Source: DATFQI01 sp963816955
GTDB taxonomy: Bacteria > Actinomycetota > Thermoleophilia > Solirubrobacterales > Solirubrobacteraceae
Direction of reading: 5' to 3'
Assembly (NCBI GenBank): GCA_963816955.1
Contig: CAWFME010000003.1
Coordinates: 248,001 to 312,000 of the forward strand
DNA length: 64,000 bases
Under the pieces are notes generated by a model. The model did no database searches and was not told the origin of the DNA. It saw only the letters and a program-made list of their open reading frames with translations. The stretch's first letter is position 1. Every line of letters starts with the position of its first letter. This document shows positions 1-10,491 of this stretch, piece after piece. The translations under genes were made by a program, and so were the position numbers.

Positions 1-2
1 CG

Positions 3-74
3 CTGCTGGCGATCCGGCGCGTGCCCGGGGTCACGGGCGTGCTGCGCGGGCTCGACCGGCTGCTGTTCGGGTGA
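3..74 (+). CDS. 3' end of an unidentified gene (partial)
   Basis: An open frame runs in from the left edge and stops at TGA 72-74. The 23 visible residues begin LLAIRRVPGVTGVLRG and end in LLFG. The amphipathic, Leu/Arg-rich ending is compatible with the C-terminus of a small-molecule methyltransferase or a membrane-associated enzyme, but it is too short to identify. The frame has the same strong G/C third-position bias as the real genes here, which supports it being coding. Confidence 0.45.
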   Translation: MLAIRRVPGVTGVLRGLDRLLFG

Positions 75-93
75 CGACGCGCCGGCGCGCGAT

Positions 94-123
94 TTGACAA
101 GGTGCCGGGCAACGCAGTCTTCC
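94..123 (+). promoter_or_regulatory. Putative promoter of the M14 peptidase gene
   Basis: A perfect TTGACA (94-99) lies in the short gap before the peptidase gene. The -10 is weak: TCTTCC at 118-123 is the best match, with an 18-base spacer. A GGAGGGG ribosome site follows at 126-132. The -35 is clear and the -10 is a guess. Confidence 0.4.
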
Positions 124-140
124 TTGGAGGGGAGCACAGC

Positions 141-3100
141 ATGCAACGTTGGTGCCTCGCGGCCGCGTGCGCGGTCGCGTTCTCATGCCTTGCCGCGCCC
201 GCGGCGAGCGCGAAGCAGCGGTCGCAGGACCGGCTCGACGCCTACACCGTCAAGACGACCGCCGAGCAGCTCGCGGCGTTCGAGGCGAAGGGCCTCGACG
301 TGGCGGACAGCGAGACGACCGGCTCCGGCGTGCGGGCGCAGATGATCCTGACCCGTGCGCAGGCGCGGCAGGCCCGCGCCGAGGGCGCGAAGGTCAAGCT
401 CACCCGCGTCAAGGGCGGCAAGACCGTCAAGCAGTTCGCGGCCGCGCAGGCGGCCAACGGCTTCACGGTGTGGAAGTCCTACGACGAGCCCGGCGGCTTC
501 CGCGACCAGATGTACGCCCTCGCCCGCAAGTACCCGCAGATCACCAAGCTCGTCAAGCTCGGCACGACCTACCAGGGGCGCGAGATCCTCGCGCTGAAGG
601 TGACGCAGGGGGCCCGCGGGCAGCGGGACGGCAGCCGCCCGTCCGTGCTCTTCAGCTCGGTGCAGCACGCGCGCGAGTGGATCGCCTCCGAGACCAACCG
701 CCGCCTGATGTACCACTACGTCGAGGGCTGGCGCGACGACGACAAGAAGATCAAGAACCTGCTCAAGTCGACGGAGCTGTGGTTCGTCCCGATCATGAAC
801 CCGGACGGCTACCAGTACACGTTCACCAACGAGCGGCTGTGGCGCAAGAACCTGCGCAACAACGACGGCGACCCGCAGATCACGAACTCCGACGGCGTCG
901 ACCCCAACCGCAACTACCCCGAGCACTGGGGCTACGACAACGAGGGCTCGTCCTCGATCATCTCGAGCCAGACCTACCGCGGGCCGAGCGGCGGCTCTGA
1001 GCCCGAGACGAAGGCCATGCAAGGTCTGATCGGGCGCGTCCCGTTCGCCTTCCAGGTCAACTACCACTCCGCCGGCGAATGGCTGCTGTACCCGGAGGGG
1101 TGGCAGATCGGCTCGCCGACGGCGGACGACCCGATCTACTTCGCGCTGTCGGGCAACCTCGACAAGGCGGCGATCGAGGGCTACCACCCGGGCCTGAGCT
1201 CGGACGTCCTCTACGTCACCAACGGCGAGGCCAACGACTACTCGCACAAGGTCGGCAAGACGCTGGCGTGGACCCCCGAGCTCGCCGAGGGCTGCCCGGG
1301 GTGCGGCTTCGTGTTCCCGGACGACCCAGCGCTCGTGCAGGCCGAGTTCGAGCGCAACCTGCCGTTCGCGGACTCCGTCGCGCGCTCCGCCGACGACCCG
1401 GACGACCCCGAGTCGGTGCTCGGCATCAAGACCAAGCCGTTCTACATCAAGAGCGACGATCCGTACAAGGACGGCATCCCGGCCGCGAACCTCACGTTCA
1501 AGCACTCCTACGGTGATCCGCAGCCGGTGATGGTGCTGGCCAAGCGCTCGGTCGGAGCGGTGACCGCGAAGTACCGCATCAACGGCGGCGCGGTCCGGAG
1601 CGCCTCGACGTCGGAGTGGACCGGCGGCGAGACCTACAAGCCGGCCGCGGTGCACTACCGCTACATGCGGGGCAACGTGACCGGGACGAACCCCGGTGAC
1701 TCGGTGGAGGTCTGGTTCGAAGGAGGCGGCCAGCGCAGCGAGTCGTTCACCTACCAGGCGGTGTCGGAGACCGGCAACCGGATGCTCGTGGTGGCAGCCG
1801 AGGACTACTCGGGTGCGTCCCCGGCCCAGGCGGCCGGCCCGCACTATCTGAGCTACTACCTCGAGGCGCTGGCCGCCAACGGCATCGCCGCCGACGTCTA
1901 CGACGTCGACCAGCGCGGCCGCAACGCGCCGGATCACCTGGGCGTGCTCGGGCACTACGACGGCGTCATCTGGTACACGGGCGACGACATCGTCACCCGC
2001 AAGACCGGCTGGGGCGGCGGCAACGCCGACCGCCTCGCGCTCGACGAGATGCTCGAGGCGCGTGCCTACATGGACCAGGGCGGCCGCGTCGCCTACACGG
2101 GCAAGCGGGCCGGCCAGCAGTACACCGGCGCCGGGGTCGGCAACCAGTTCTACGACCCCAAGAACGAGGCGGCGTGCTCGGCGAACCCGCAGTGGGATGA
2201 CCGGCGCTGCCTGCTGCTGCGGGGGTCCGTATTCGGCGGGGACCTGGTCAACGACGTGCTCGAGTACTGGTTCGGCGGTGCGATCCAGGTGGTCGGCGAC
2301 GGCTTCGATGCCGCCGGCGAGCCGTTCGACCTGCTGGGCGCCGACGACCCGTTCAACGGGCTCGCATGGTCGCTCGACGGTCCGGAGAGCGCCGACAACC
2401 AGGACTCGAACTCGTCGTTCGTCGCGACCAGCGGCATCCTGCCGCCGGCCCAGTTCCCGCAGTTCGAGAGCTGGCCGTCCTCGCGCTGGAACAAGCCGGG
2501 CGGGCCGTTCGAGCCGCACACGGGCAACCAGCACGTGTACTCCCAGATCGCGGACGTCTCCTACAAGCGGCTGACCCGGGAGATCGCGGTGCCGGCCGGA
2601 GGCGGCGACCTGACGTTCTGGACGTCCTACGACACGGAGGAGCACTGGGACTTCCTGGCCGTGGAGGCCAGGACGGCGGGCGGCGACGACTGGACGACGC
2701 TGCCGGACGCGAACGGGCACACGACCCAGGACACGGGCGACTCCTGCCCGGAGGGCTGGTTCGAGCTGCACCCGCATCTCGAGCACTATCAGACCCTCAA
2801 CGACACGGTCCCGCCGACCTGCAACCCGACCGGGACCTCCGGTGATTGGCACGCCGCGTCGGGCAACTCGCAGGGCTGGCAGGAGTGGTCGATCGACCTC
2901 GACGAGTACGCCGGCAAGACCGTCGAGATCTCGATCGCCTACATCAACGACTGGGGCACGCAGAACCTCGGCGTGTTCCTCGACGACATCGCCTGGCCGG
3001 GCGGCTCGACGTCCTTCGAGGGCGCCGACACCGGCGGCTGGCAGATCGCCGGGCCGGCCGAGGGCAGCGGGCCGAACGCCAACAACTGGAAGATCGCCGT

Positions 3101-3239
3101 CGCCGGCGACTTCCCGGTCGGCGCGTCGATCACGACCCCGAAGTCGCTCCTGATGGGCTTCGGGTTCGAGGGCATCGCGACCGCCGACGAGCGCAAGCAG
3201 GTGATGGAGCGGATCGCCGCCCACCTGCTCGGCGGCTGA
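141..3239 (+). CDS. Secreted M14 zinc carboxypeptidase with immune-inhibitor-A-like C-terminal region
   Basis: Exported metallocarboxypeptidase of about 1032 residues. The start at 141 is chosen because GGAGGGG (126-132) sits 8 bases upstream and the first 24 residues form a signal peptide (MQRWCLAAACAVAF..., AxA-type end). The M14 domain covers about residues 105-410. Zinc ligands are H176 and E179 (QHAREW) and H309 (NYHSAGEW); E380 in TPELAEG is the catalytic glutamate. The substrate-pocket motifs MNPDGYQYT and DPNRNYPEHWG are also present. The remaining 600 residues contain a region that may be ThuA- or flavodoxin-like. It is followed by a beta-sandwich resembling the immune inhibitor A C-terminal module (WSIDLDEYAGKTVEISIAY and FLDDIAWPGG). 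It probably degrades extracellular peptides; the substrate is unknown. A hairpin follows the gene. Confidence 0.9.
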   Translation: MQRWCLAAACAVAFSCLAAPAASAKQRSQDRLDAYTVKTTAEQLAAFEAKGLDVADSETTGSGVRAQMILTRAQARQARAEGAKVKLTRVKGGKTVKQFAAAQAANGFTVWKSYDEPGGFRDQMYALARKYPQITKLVKLGTTYQGREILALKVTQGARGQRDGSRPSVLFSSVQHAREWIASETNRRLMYHYVEGWRDDDKKIKNLLKSTELWFVPIMNPDGYQYTFTNERLWRKNLRNNDGDPQITNSDGVDPNRNYPEHWGYDNEGSSSIISSQTYRGPSGGSEPETKAMQGLIGRVPFAFQVNYHSAGEWLLYPEGWQIGSPTADDPIYFALSGNLDKAAIEGYHPGLSSDVLYVTNGEANDYSHKVGKTLAWTPELAEGCPGCGFVFPDDPALVQAEFERNLPFADSVARSADDPDDPESVLGIKTKPFYIKSDDPYKDGIPAANLTFKHSYGDPQPVMVLAKRSVGAVTAKYRINGGAVRSASTSEWTGGETYKPAAVHYRYMRGNVTGTNPGDSVEVWFEGGGQRSESFTYQAVSETGNRMLVVAAEDYSGASPAQAAGPHYLSYYLEALAANGIAADVYDVDQRGRNAPDHLGVLGHYDGVIWYTGDDIVTRKTGWGGGNADRLALDEMLEARAYMDQGGRVAYTGKRAGQQYTGAGVGNQFYDPKNEAACSANPQWDDRRCLLLRGSVFGGDLVNDVLEYWFGGAIQVVGDGFDAAGEPFDLLGADDPFNGLAWSLDGPESADNQDSNSSFVATSGILPPAQFPQFESWPSSRWNKPGGPFEPHTGNQHVYSQIADVSYKRLTREIAVPAGGGDLTFWTSYDTEEHWDFLAVEARTAGGDDWTTLPDANGHTTQDTGDSCPEGWFELHPHLEHYQTLNDTVPPTCNPTGTSGDWHAASGNSQGWQEWSIDLDEYAGKTVEISIAYINDWGTQNLGVFLDDIAWPGGSTSFEGADTGGWQIAGPAEGSGPNANNWKIAVAGDFPVGASITTPKSLLMGFGFEGIATADERKQVMERIAAHLLGG

Positions 3240-3252
3240 CGCATCGCGCGCA

Positions 3253-3282
3253 GCCGGCGGCCGCCCTCGGGCGGCCGCCGGC
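3253..3282. terminator. Bidirectional hairpin terminator
   Basis: Perfect inverted repeat: GCCGGCGGCCGCCC (3253-3266), two loop bases, GGGCGGCCGCCGGC (3269-3282). It fills the 52-base gap between the convergent M14 peptidase and SRPBCC genes and can act in both directions. There is no T-run. Confidence 0.75.
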
Positions 3283-3291
3283 GTTCGCGTC

Positions 3292-3786
3292 TCAGGCCAG
3301 CTCGCGCGCGACCTGCTCGAGCACGTCCATGCTCTCCTGCATGCCGCCCTCCATGCCGGAGTCGATGATCATGTCGCGCACCTCGCGGCTCTCGACCCTC
3401 ATCAGGATCGACAGCGTGGTGCGGCCGTCGCGCTCCTCGAAGGTGACGAAGTCGATCGGGTCCTCGAGGCCGGGAGGGGCGCCCTCGTAGACCTCGGTCG
3501 TCACGATCCGCTCGTTGGGGACGACCTCGGAGAACTCGCCGTGGAAGGCGACCTCGAAGCCGTTGTTCGCGCGCATCACGTAGCGCCACTGACCGCCGAC
3601 CCGCAGGTCGATCTCGCACGACTCCATCCCGCCCCGGTGCCCGGGGAACCAGCGGGACACGAGCTCGGGCGTCGTGTAGGCCTTGTAGACCAGGTGCTTC
3701 GGGGCGTCGAACTCCCGGACGATGAGGATCTCCTCGTCCGACGGGAGCGTGACCTGCGCCTTGTTGCTACTCGTCACCTGCGACAT
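3292..3786 (-). CDS. SRPBCC / AHSA1-type ligand-binding protein
   Basis: A 164-residue START-like (SRPBCC, AHSA1 C-terminal family) protein. The fold signature is visible as REFDAPKHLVYKAYTTPELV near the N-terminus, the RWFPG loop, VGGQWRYVM, and the C-terminal helix DSGMEGGMQESMDVLEQVA. Proteins of this family bind small hydrophobic ligands in a helix-grip cavity; the ligand here is unknown. The start codon lies 20 bases inside the ArsR-family gene, so the two are co-transcribed and probably translationally coupled. ArsR plus AHSA1-type SRPBCC is a very common actinobacterial pair. It is sometimes part of toxin, stress or hydrophobic-compound responses, but no function can be read from this sequence. 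Confidence 0.85.
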   Translation of the reverse strand: MSQVTSSNKAQVTLPSDEEILIVREFDAPKHLVYKAYTTPELVSRWFPGHRGGMESCEIDLRVGGQWRYVMRANNGFEVAFHGEFSEVVPNERIVTTEVYEGAPPGLEDPIDFVTFEERDGRTTLSILMRVESREVRDMIIDSGMEGGMQESMDVLEQVARELA

Positions 3787-4123
3787 CTCCTTGCTCCTCT
3801 CGCTTGAGGTCCTCGAGCACGCCGTCGAGGCGGTCGAACCGCTCCGTCCACAGCTGCTCGAAGCCGACGACCCAGTCGTGGATGGGCTTCAGCGCCTCGC
3901 CGTTGATCCGGTACAGGCGCCGCCGGCCCTCGTCCCGCACGTCGACGGCCCCGACCTCGCGGAGCACGCGCAGGTGCTTGGACACCTGCGGCTGGGCCAT
4001 CCCGAGCTCCGCGACCAGGTCGTTGACGGACCGCTCACCGTCCGCGAGCACGTCCAGGATCGCGCGCCGCCGGGGCTCGGCGACGGCATTGAACGTGTCC
4101 GCGGTGGTGGCGGCTCGGGCCAT
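3767..4123 (-). CDS. ArsR-family winged-helix repressor
   Basis: A 118-residue metalloregulator-family repressor. The winged helix spans about residues 12-85: FNAVAEPRRRAILDVLADG, then recognition helix LGMAQPQVSKHLRVLREVG, then wing DEGRRRLYRING. No cysteine metal site is present, as usual for the ArsR members paired with SRPBCC proteins. I place the start at ATG 4123 (MARAATT) rather than at the upstream ATG 4150. A near-consensus promoter (TTGACA, 16-base spacer, TATATT) ends six bases before it, so the message is probably leaderless. The upstream ATG would lie within the promoter. It probably represses itself and the overlapping SRPBCC gene. Confidence 0.85.
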   Translation of the reverse strand: MARAATTADTFNAVAEPRRRAILDVLADGERSVNDLVAELGMAQPQVSKHLRVLREVGAVDVRDEGRRRLYRINGEALKPIHDWVVGFEQLWTERFDRLDGVLEDLKREEQGDVAGDE

Positions 4124-4129
4124 GGCGTC

Positions 4130-4157
4130 AATATATTCCGATATAGGCATATGTCAA
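4130..4157 (-). promoter_or_regulatory. Leaderless promoter and operator of the arsR-SRPBCC operon
   Basis: On the minus strand: TTGACA (4157-4152), 16 bases, TATATT (4135-4130), then six bases to the ATG at 4123. Within the spacer and -10 is the inverted repeat TATAT-TCCG-ATATA (4132-4145), a good candidate operator for the ArsR protein. The stretch is conspicuously AT-rich for this genome. Confidence 0.75.
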
Positions 4158-4218
4158 GCCTGCTTCCCCACCCGAGCCGTTGACGTTGGCCGGGTAGCCG
4201 CCGACGAAGTGTGGCTAG

Positions 4219-4233
4219 TACCCCCTGGGGGTA
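4219..4233 (+). promoter_or_regulatory. CsoR-type copper operator palindrome
   Basis: TACCCCC-T-GGGGGTA is a perfect 15-base palindrome ending 15 bases before the start of the copper module. It resembles the G-tract palindromes bound by the Cu(I) repressor CsoR (established for actinobacteria and Bacillus). A -10-like TATGCT (4232-4237) overlaps its right end, so a bound repressor would block RNA polymerase. No csoR gene is in the window. Confidence 0.65.
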
Positions 4234-4248
4234 TGCTACGGTTCCCGC

Positions 4249-5129
4249 ATGAAGACGTCTGCACCGCTCCGCCTCGTGCTGTTCGCCGCCGCGCTGGCGG
4301 CCGTGTTCGGCGCGAGCGTGCTCGCCGGCGGGGCGGTGGGCCCCGCCCCCAAGGCCGACGCCGAGCCCGCGCACGCGGGCGGCGAGGGCGAGTCCGCTGC
4401 CCACGGCGAGGCAAGCGGCACCCACGGCGCGGCCCGCGCGGTGCGCGGGCTCGCGAGCGCCGGCGACGGCATGCGCCTCGTCGTCGAGGACCCGGAGTTG
4501 CGCCGCGATCGTCCCGAGCCGCTCGCGTTCCGGATCGTCGACGCGCGCGACAAGACGGTGCGCCACTTCGACGTCGGGCACACCAAGCGCATGCACCTGA
4601 TCGTCGCCCGGCGCGACCTCACGGGCTTCCAGCACCTGCACCCGGTGCAGCGCGCCGACGGCGCCTTCGAGACCCGCGTCCGCCTCCCCGAGGCCGGCTC
4701 GTACCGCCTGTTCGCCGACTTCGCCCGCGACGGCGAGCCGCAGACGCTCGCGAGCGACCTGCGCGTCGACGGCGCCGCCGACCTGCGTGCCCTGCCGGCT
4801 CCCGCGCCCGGCGCCGTCTCCGACGGCGGCTACGACGTGCAGCTCGCGAGCGGCGCCGCCCATCCCGGCGAAGAGGCCGACCTCCGCTTCGCGATCTCCC
4901 GCAACGGCGAGCCCGTGGCGACGGAGCCCTACCTCGGCGCGGGCGGGCACCTCGTCGCGCTTCGCGAGGGCGACCTGGCCTTCCTGCACGTGCACCCGAC
5001 CAACGAGGCCGGCTCGAGCGAGATCGGCTTCGCGGCGACCTTCCCGACGGCAGGCCGCTACCGCCTGTTCCTGCAGTTCCAGCACGACGGCGAGATCCAG
5101 ACCGTCGCCTTCACCCAGGAGGTGCGGTG

Positions 5130-5130
<1 letters not shown>
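4249..5130 (+). CDS. Exported His-rich protein of the copper module
   Basis: A 293-residue protein with an N-terminal membrane/signal segment (residues about 7-28), a low-complexity His/Gly/Glu region (about 35-62) and two repeated beta-rich domains. Each domain contains a His motif, FQHLHP in the first and FLHVHP in the second, followed by a PxAGxYRLF strand (LPEAGSYRLFADF and FPTAGRYRLFLQF). The internal duplication and His pairs suggest binding of copper outside the membrane, but this is inference. I do not know a named family. It lies just downstream of a CsoR-like operator. Its stop codon overlaps the start of the copper ATPase (TGATG), so the two are translationally coupled. Confidence 0.7.
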
Positions 5131-7357
<2,227 letters not shown>

Positions 7358-7361
<4 letters not shown>

Positions 7362-8104
7362 CGCGCCACGAGGATCCTGCGGCGCGGCGGCACCAGCGGT
7401 CCGGGGTCCTCGGCCAGGGCGTTGTGCTCCTCGCCCATCAGCAGCCAGCTCCCGTCCGCGCGGCGCTCGAGCTCGCCGGCGTCGATCAGCTGCCGGACGG
7501 CGGCGGTCACCGTCGGCCGGCGCGCGCCGACGATCTGCCCGAGCATCCGGTGCGAGAGCGTCAGCGGGACGAGCACCCCGTCGGCCGTCATCCGGCCCCA
7601 GCGCTCCGCGAGGTGCCAGAGGAACGCGAGCACGCGGCGGTCGACGCGGGTCAGCTTCGAGATCGCCTGAGCCGTGGCCAGGCGCTCCGCGCGCTCGCCC
7701 ATGCGCCCCATCAGCGCCGCGTTGATCTCCGGCCAGCCGCCGAGCTGCCAGGAGAACTGGCGGTCCAGCAAGGCGATCCGGCTCTCCGCGAGCACGTGCC
7801 AGCGGATCGTCCGCCGCAGCAGCGGCTGGTTCTCGCGCGTCCACGGCTGCAGCACATCGCCGGGGCCGAGCAGCTCGGTGCTGATGGAGCCGCCCATCAG
7901 CACGTCGTGGCCGATCACGCCCTCGAGCACGAGCACGCCGAGGTGCTCCGAGGCGCCGTTCTCCCCGATCTGCCACTCGCCCTGCGCGACGCGGGCGACG
8001 CGGACGGCGAGCGCGCTGCGCGCGGCCTCAGCCCGGTGCGCCGGCAGGAGCCTGCCGAGCTGCGGGTCGACCTGCAGCAGCGGGACCTTGGGCCGCTCGC
8101 TCAT
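7358..8104 (-). CDS. Crp/Fnr-family transcription regulator
   Basis: A 248-residue regulator. A cyclic-nucleotide-binding-type beta-barrel occupies about residues 35-130 (LGVLVLEGVIGHDVL, ELLGPGDVLQPW). A dimerisation helix comes next, then a Crp-type helix-turn-helix at about 165-225 (LTLSHRMLGQIVGARRPTV, RQLIDAGELERRADGSW). The barrel lacks the usual RTA phosphate-binding signature, so cAMP binding cannot be assumed, and there is no Cys cluster for an Fnr iron-sulfur centre. It starts 25 bases after the stop of the DUF2294 gene on the same strand and is probably co-transcribed. Its targets are unknown. Confidence 0.85.
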
Positions 8105-8129
8105 GAGCGCCCCCCGGAGGTCGGTAGCG

Positions 8130-8549
8130 CTACGCGTCCTGCGGCTCGAGCACGAACACCTCGAACGTCCGAGGCGGGTCGAACACGATCTGGCTGTGGT
8201 AGGTGAGCACGCGCCGGCCGGTGATCTCCTCGACCGCGCCCGTGGCGACGGCCGTCATCGACTCCTGGAAGGACAGGCGGTAGGAGCGGACGGTGTCCTC
8301 CTTGCCGTCGGCCAGCAGCGTCTCCTCGCTGCGTGTCAGTCCACCCTCGAGCGCCACGAACACGTAGTCGTCGAGCACCCAGGCCTTCGCCGCCGTGGGG
8401 CCGCGGCCGTAGTACTGCTTCTTCATGCCGACCATGGCGTTGGCCAAGGCCGAACGGACGGAGCCGTCGGCCTCGTCCGGCATGCTGCCGCCGCCGGCTC
8501 GGACGAGCTCCTCGGCCGGCTTGTCGAGCTTCAGGTCTTGGGCATCCAT
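8130..8549 (-). CDS. DUF2294 (MpsC-like) protein
   Basis: A 139-residue protein clearly of the DUF2294 family (Pfam MpsC, linked in Bacillus to a sodium-translocating membrane-potential system). Typical segments are MVGMKKQYYGRGPTAAKAW, FVALEGGLTRSEETLLADG and YRLSFQESM. The start is taken at ATG 8549 (MDAQDLKL) because family homology begins shortly after it. The open frame extends 39 codons upstream with no family resemblance and unusual composition. No strong ribosome site is visible. The biochemical role remains poorly defined; here it sits upstream of a Crp/Fnr-type regulator. Confidence 0.8.
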   Translation of the reverse strand: MDAQDLKLDKPAEELVRAGGGSMPDEADGSVRSALANAMVGMKKQYYGRGPTAAKAWVLDDYVFVALEGGLTRSEETLLADGKEDTVRSYRLSFQESMTAVATGAVEEITGRRVLTYHSQIVFDPPRTFEVFVLEPQDA

Positions 8550-8574
8550 GGGTTCTGGAATCGGTGCAGGCGCG

Positions 8575-8587
8575 GGACACAGTGTCC
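8575..8587 (-). promoter_or_regulatory. Palindrome upstream of the DUF2294 gene
   Basis: GGACAC-A-GTGTCC is a perfect 13-base palindrome 26-38 bases upstream of the DUF2294 start. It lies in the 159-base gap (8550-8708) that separates this operon from the amidotransferase gene. Its position suits an operator, perhaps for the Crp-family protein of the same operon, although it differs from the classical Crp site. I see nothing else in the gap. Confidence 0.35.
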
Positions 8588-8708
8588 TCCGGACGGCGTG
8601 GGCCTGGCGCCCGCGCCCTCCAGCCTCGAAGGAAGCGCACGCCCTCGTGTCTGTCCGCCTGTCCACACCTCCCGGGGGGCCGGGCGGGATGCACCTGCAC
8701 GAGTCAGT

Positions 8709-10490
8709 CTAGTGCGCGATCGGGCCGCGTCCCAGATGCCGCTGGAGCCACAGCTCGAGCAGCCCGAGCTGCCACAGCGTGGAGCCGTCGAGGTTGGTGC
8801 GGTGCGCGTTGGGGTCGGCGAGCATCGCCTCGACGACATCCGGGCGGAAGAGGCCGCGCTCGCGCGCCGCGGGGGCGAGCAGCGCCTCGCGCACCATGCC
8901 GAGCACCGGCTGCTCGAGGTGGCTGAGCGCCGGCACGGGGAAGTAGCCCTTCTCGCGGTCGATCACCGCGTCCGGCACGATCCCGCGCGCGGCCGCCTTC
9001 AGGACCCCCTTGCCGCCCTCGGCGAGCTTGAGCTCCGGCGGGATCGCGGCGGCCAGCTCGACCAGATCGTGGTCGAGGAAGGGCGTGCGGGCCTCGAGCC
9101 CGTGCGCCATCGTCATGTTGTCGACGCGCTTGACCGGGTCGTCGACGAGCATGACCCGGGTGTCGAGGCGCAGCGCGCGGTCGACGGGCGTGGCGGCGCC
9201 CGGGCGCTCGAACCACTCCGCGGCGAGCGCGCGCGAGACGTCATCGCCCGCGGCGGCCGCCGTCAGCTCGCGCAGCTGCGCGTCGTCGCGGTCGAAGAAC
9301 TCCGCGGCGTAGGCGTCGAGCCCGCTGCCCGGTGCCTCGAGCAGCGGCGGGTACCAGCTGTAGCCGCCGAGCACCTCATCGGCGCCCTGGCCGGACTGCA
9401 CGACCTTGCGCTCGCGGCTGACGGCCTGGGCGAGCAGCCAGAAGGCGACGCAGTCGTGGGAGACCATCGGCTCGCTCATCGCGGCGATCGCGAGCGGCAG
9501 CGCCTCCACGAGCTCCTCGGTGCCGACGCGGATCTGGTGGTGGTCGCTGCCGAACTCGGCGGCGACGAGGTCGGAGAAGGCGAACTCGTCTCCCTCGCGC
9601 CCGCCGGCGTCGGGGAAGCCGATCGAGAACGTCGCCAGCCCGCGCTGGCCCTGCTCGGCCAGCAGCGCGACGATCAGGCTCGAGTCCAGACCGCCCGAGA
9701 GCAGCACGCCCACGGGCACGTCGGCGACCATGCGCCGGCGCACGGCGACGCGCAGCGCCTCCAGCAGCGCATCGCGCCACTCCTCCGGCGTGCGGTCGGC
9801 CGTGCGCTCGTGGCTCGGGTCCCAGTATTCGCGCTGCCGGCGCGTGCCGTCGGGCTCGACCACCAGCAGCGTCGCCGGCGGGAGCTTGCGGACGCCGGCG
9901 AGGATCGTGCGCGGCGCGGGCACGACCGAGTGCCAGCTCAGGTAGTGGTGCAGCGCGACCGGGTCGACGCTCGTGTCCACGCCGCCGGCGGCCAGCAGCG
10001 CCGGCAGGGTGGAGGCGGCGCGCAGGCCGCCGCCGGGCAGCTCGGCCAGGTACAGCGGCTTGATCCCGAGCCGGTCGCGGACGAGCGTGCAGCGCCCGCT
10101 GGCGGTCTCCAGCAGCGCGAAGGCGAACATCCCGGCGAGCCGGTCGAGCAGGCCCTCGCCCCATTCCTTGAAGCCGCGCAGCACGACCTCGGTGTCCGAC
10201 GAGGAGCGGAAGCGGTGGCCGAGGCGCTCGAGCTCCGCGCGCAGCTCGCGGTGGTTGTAGATGCAGCCGTTGAAGACGACGGCCAGGCCGAGCGCGTCGT
10301 CGCGCATCGGCTGGGCGCCGAGCTCGGAGAGGTCGATGATCGCCAGCCGCCGGTGCACCATCCCGGCGCTGCCGTCGAGCCAGAGGCCCTCGCCGTCGGG
10401 CCCGCGCGGAGCCAGCGAGTCGCGCATGCGCTCCAGCGCCGCGCGGTCGGGCGGCCCGTCACGCCGCAGCTCGACGCCGAAGCCGCACAC
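8709..10490 (-). CDS. Asparagine-synthase-family amidotransferase, N-acetylglutaminylglutamine-amidotransferase-like
   Basis: A 593-residue glutamine-dependent ATP amidotransferase. The start is GTG 10490, one base after the stop of the preceding gene. This gives the mature Cys2 nucleophile (MCGFGVELR) of a class II glutaminase domain, with PRGPDGEG and FNGCIYNHRELR following. The synthetase domain has the pyrophosphate loop SGGLDSS (residues 265-271). Length and segments such as LVRDRLGIKPLYLAELPGG, VDTSVDPVALHHYLSWH and VVPAPRTILAGVRKLPPAT match, from memory, the proteobacterial AsnO amidotransferases that make the dipeptide osmolyte N-acetylglutaminylglutamine amide, more closely than ordinary AsnB. 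The usual acetyltransferase/ligase partner is absent. Instead it is coupled to a class I amidotransferase and an MFS exporter. The substrate is therefore uncertain. Confidence 0.85.
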   Translation of the reverse strand: MCGFGVELRRDGPPDRAALERMRDSLAPRGPDGEGLWLDGSAGMVHRRLAIIDLSELGAQPMRDDALGLAVVFNGCIYNHRELRAELERLGHRFRSSSDTEVVLRGFKEWGEGLLDRLAGMFAFALLETASGRCTLVRDRLGIKPLYLAELPGGGLRAASTLPALLAAGGVDTSVDPVALHHYLSWHSVVPAPRTILAGVRKLPPATLLVVEPDGTRRQREYWDPSHERTADRTPEEWRDALLEALRVAVRRRMVADVPVGVLLSGGLDSSLIVALLAEQGQRGLATFSIGFPDAGGREGDEFAFSDLVAAEFGSDHHQIRVGTEELVEALPLAIAAMSEPMVSHDCVAFWLLAQAVSRERKVVQSGQGADEVLGGYSWYPPLLEAPGSGLDAYAAEFFDRDDAQLRELTAAAAGDDVSRALAAEWFERPGAATPVDRALRLDTRVMLVDDPVKRVDNMTMAHGLEARTPFLDHDLVELAAAIPPELKLAEGGKGVLKAAARGIVPDAVIDREKGYFPVPALSHLEQPVLGMVREALLAPAARERGLFRPDVVEAMLADPNAHRTNLDGSTLWQLGLLELWLQRHLGRGPIAH

Positions 10491-10491
10491 G

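Noticed and set aside
183..3224. A 1013-codon minus-strand open frame opposite the M14 peptidase
   Set aside because: Antisense shadow: low-complexity Arg/Val/Leu sequence without domains, whereas the plus strand has all M14 catalytic residues, a signal peptide and a ribosome site.
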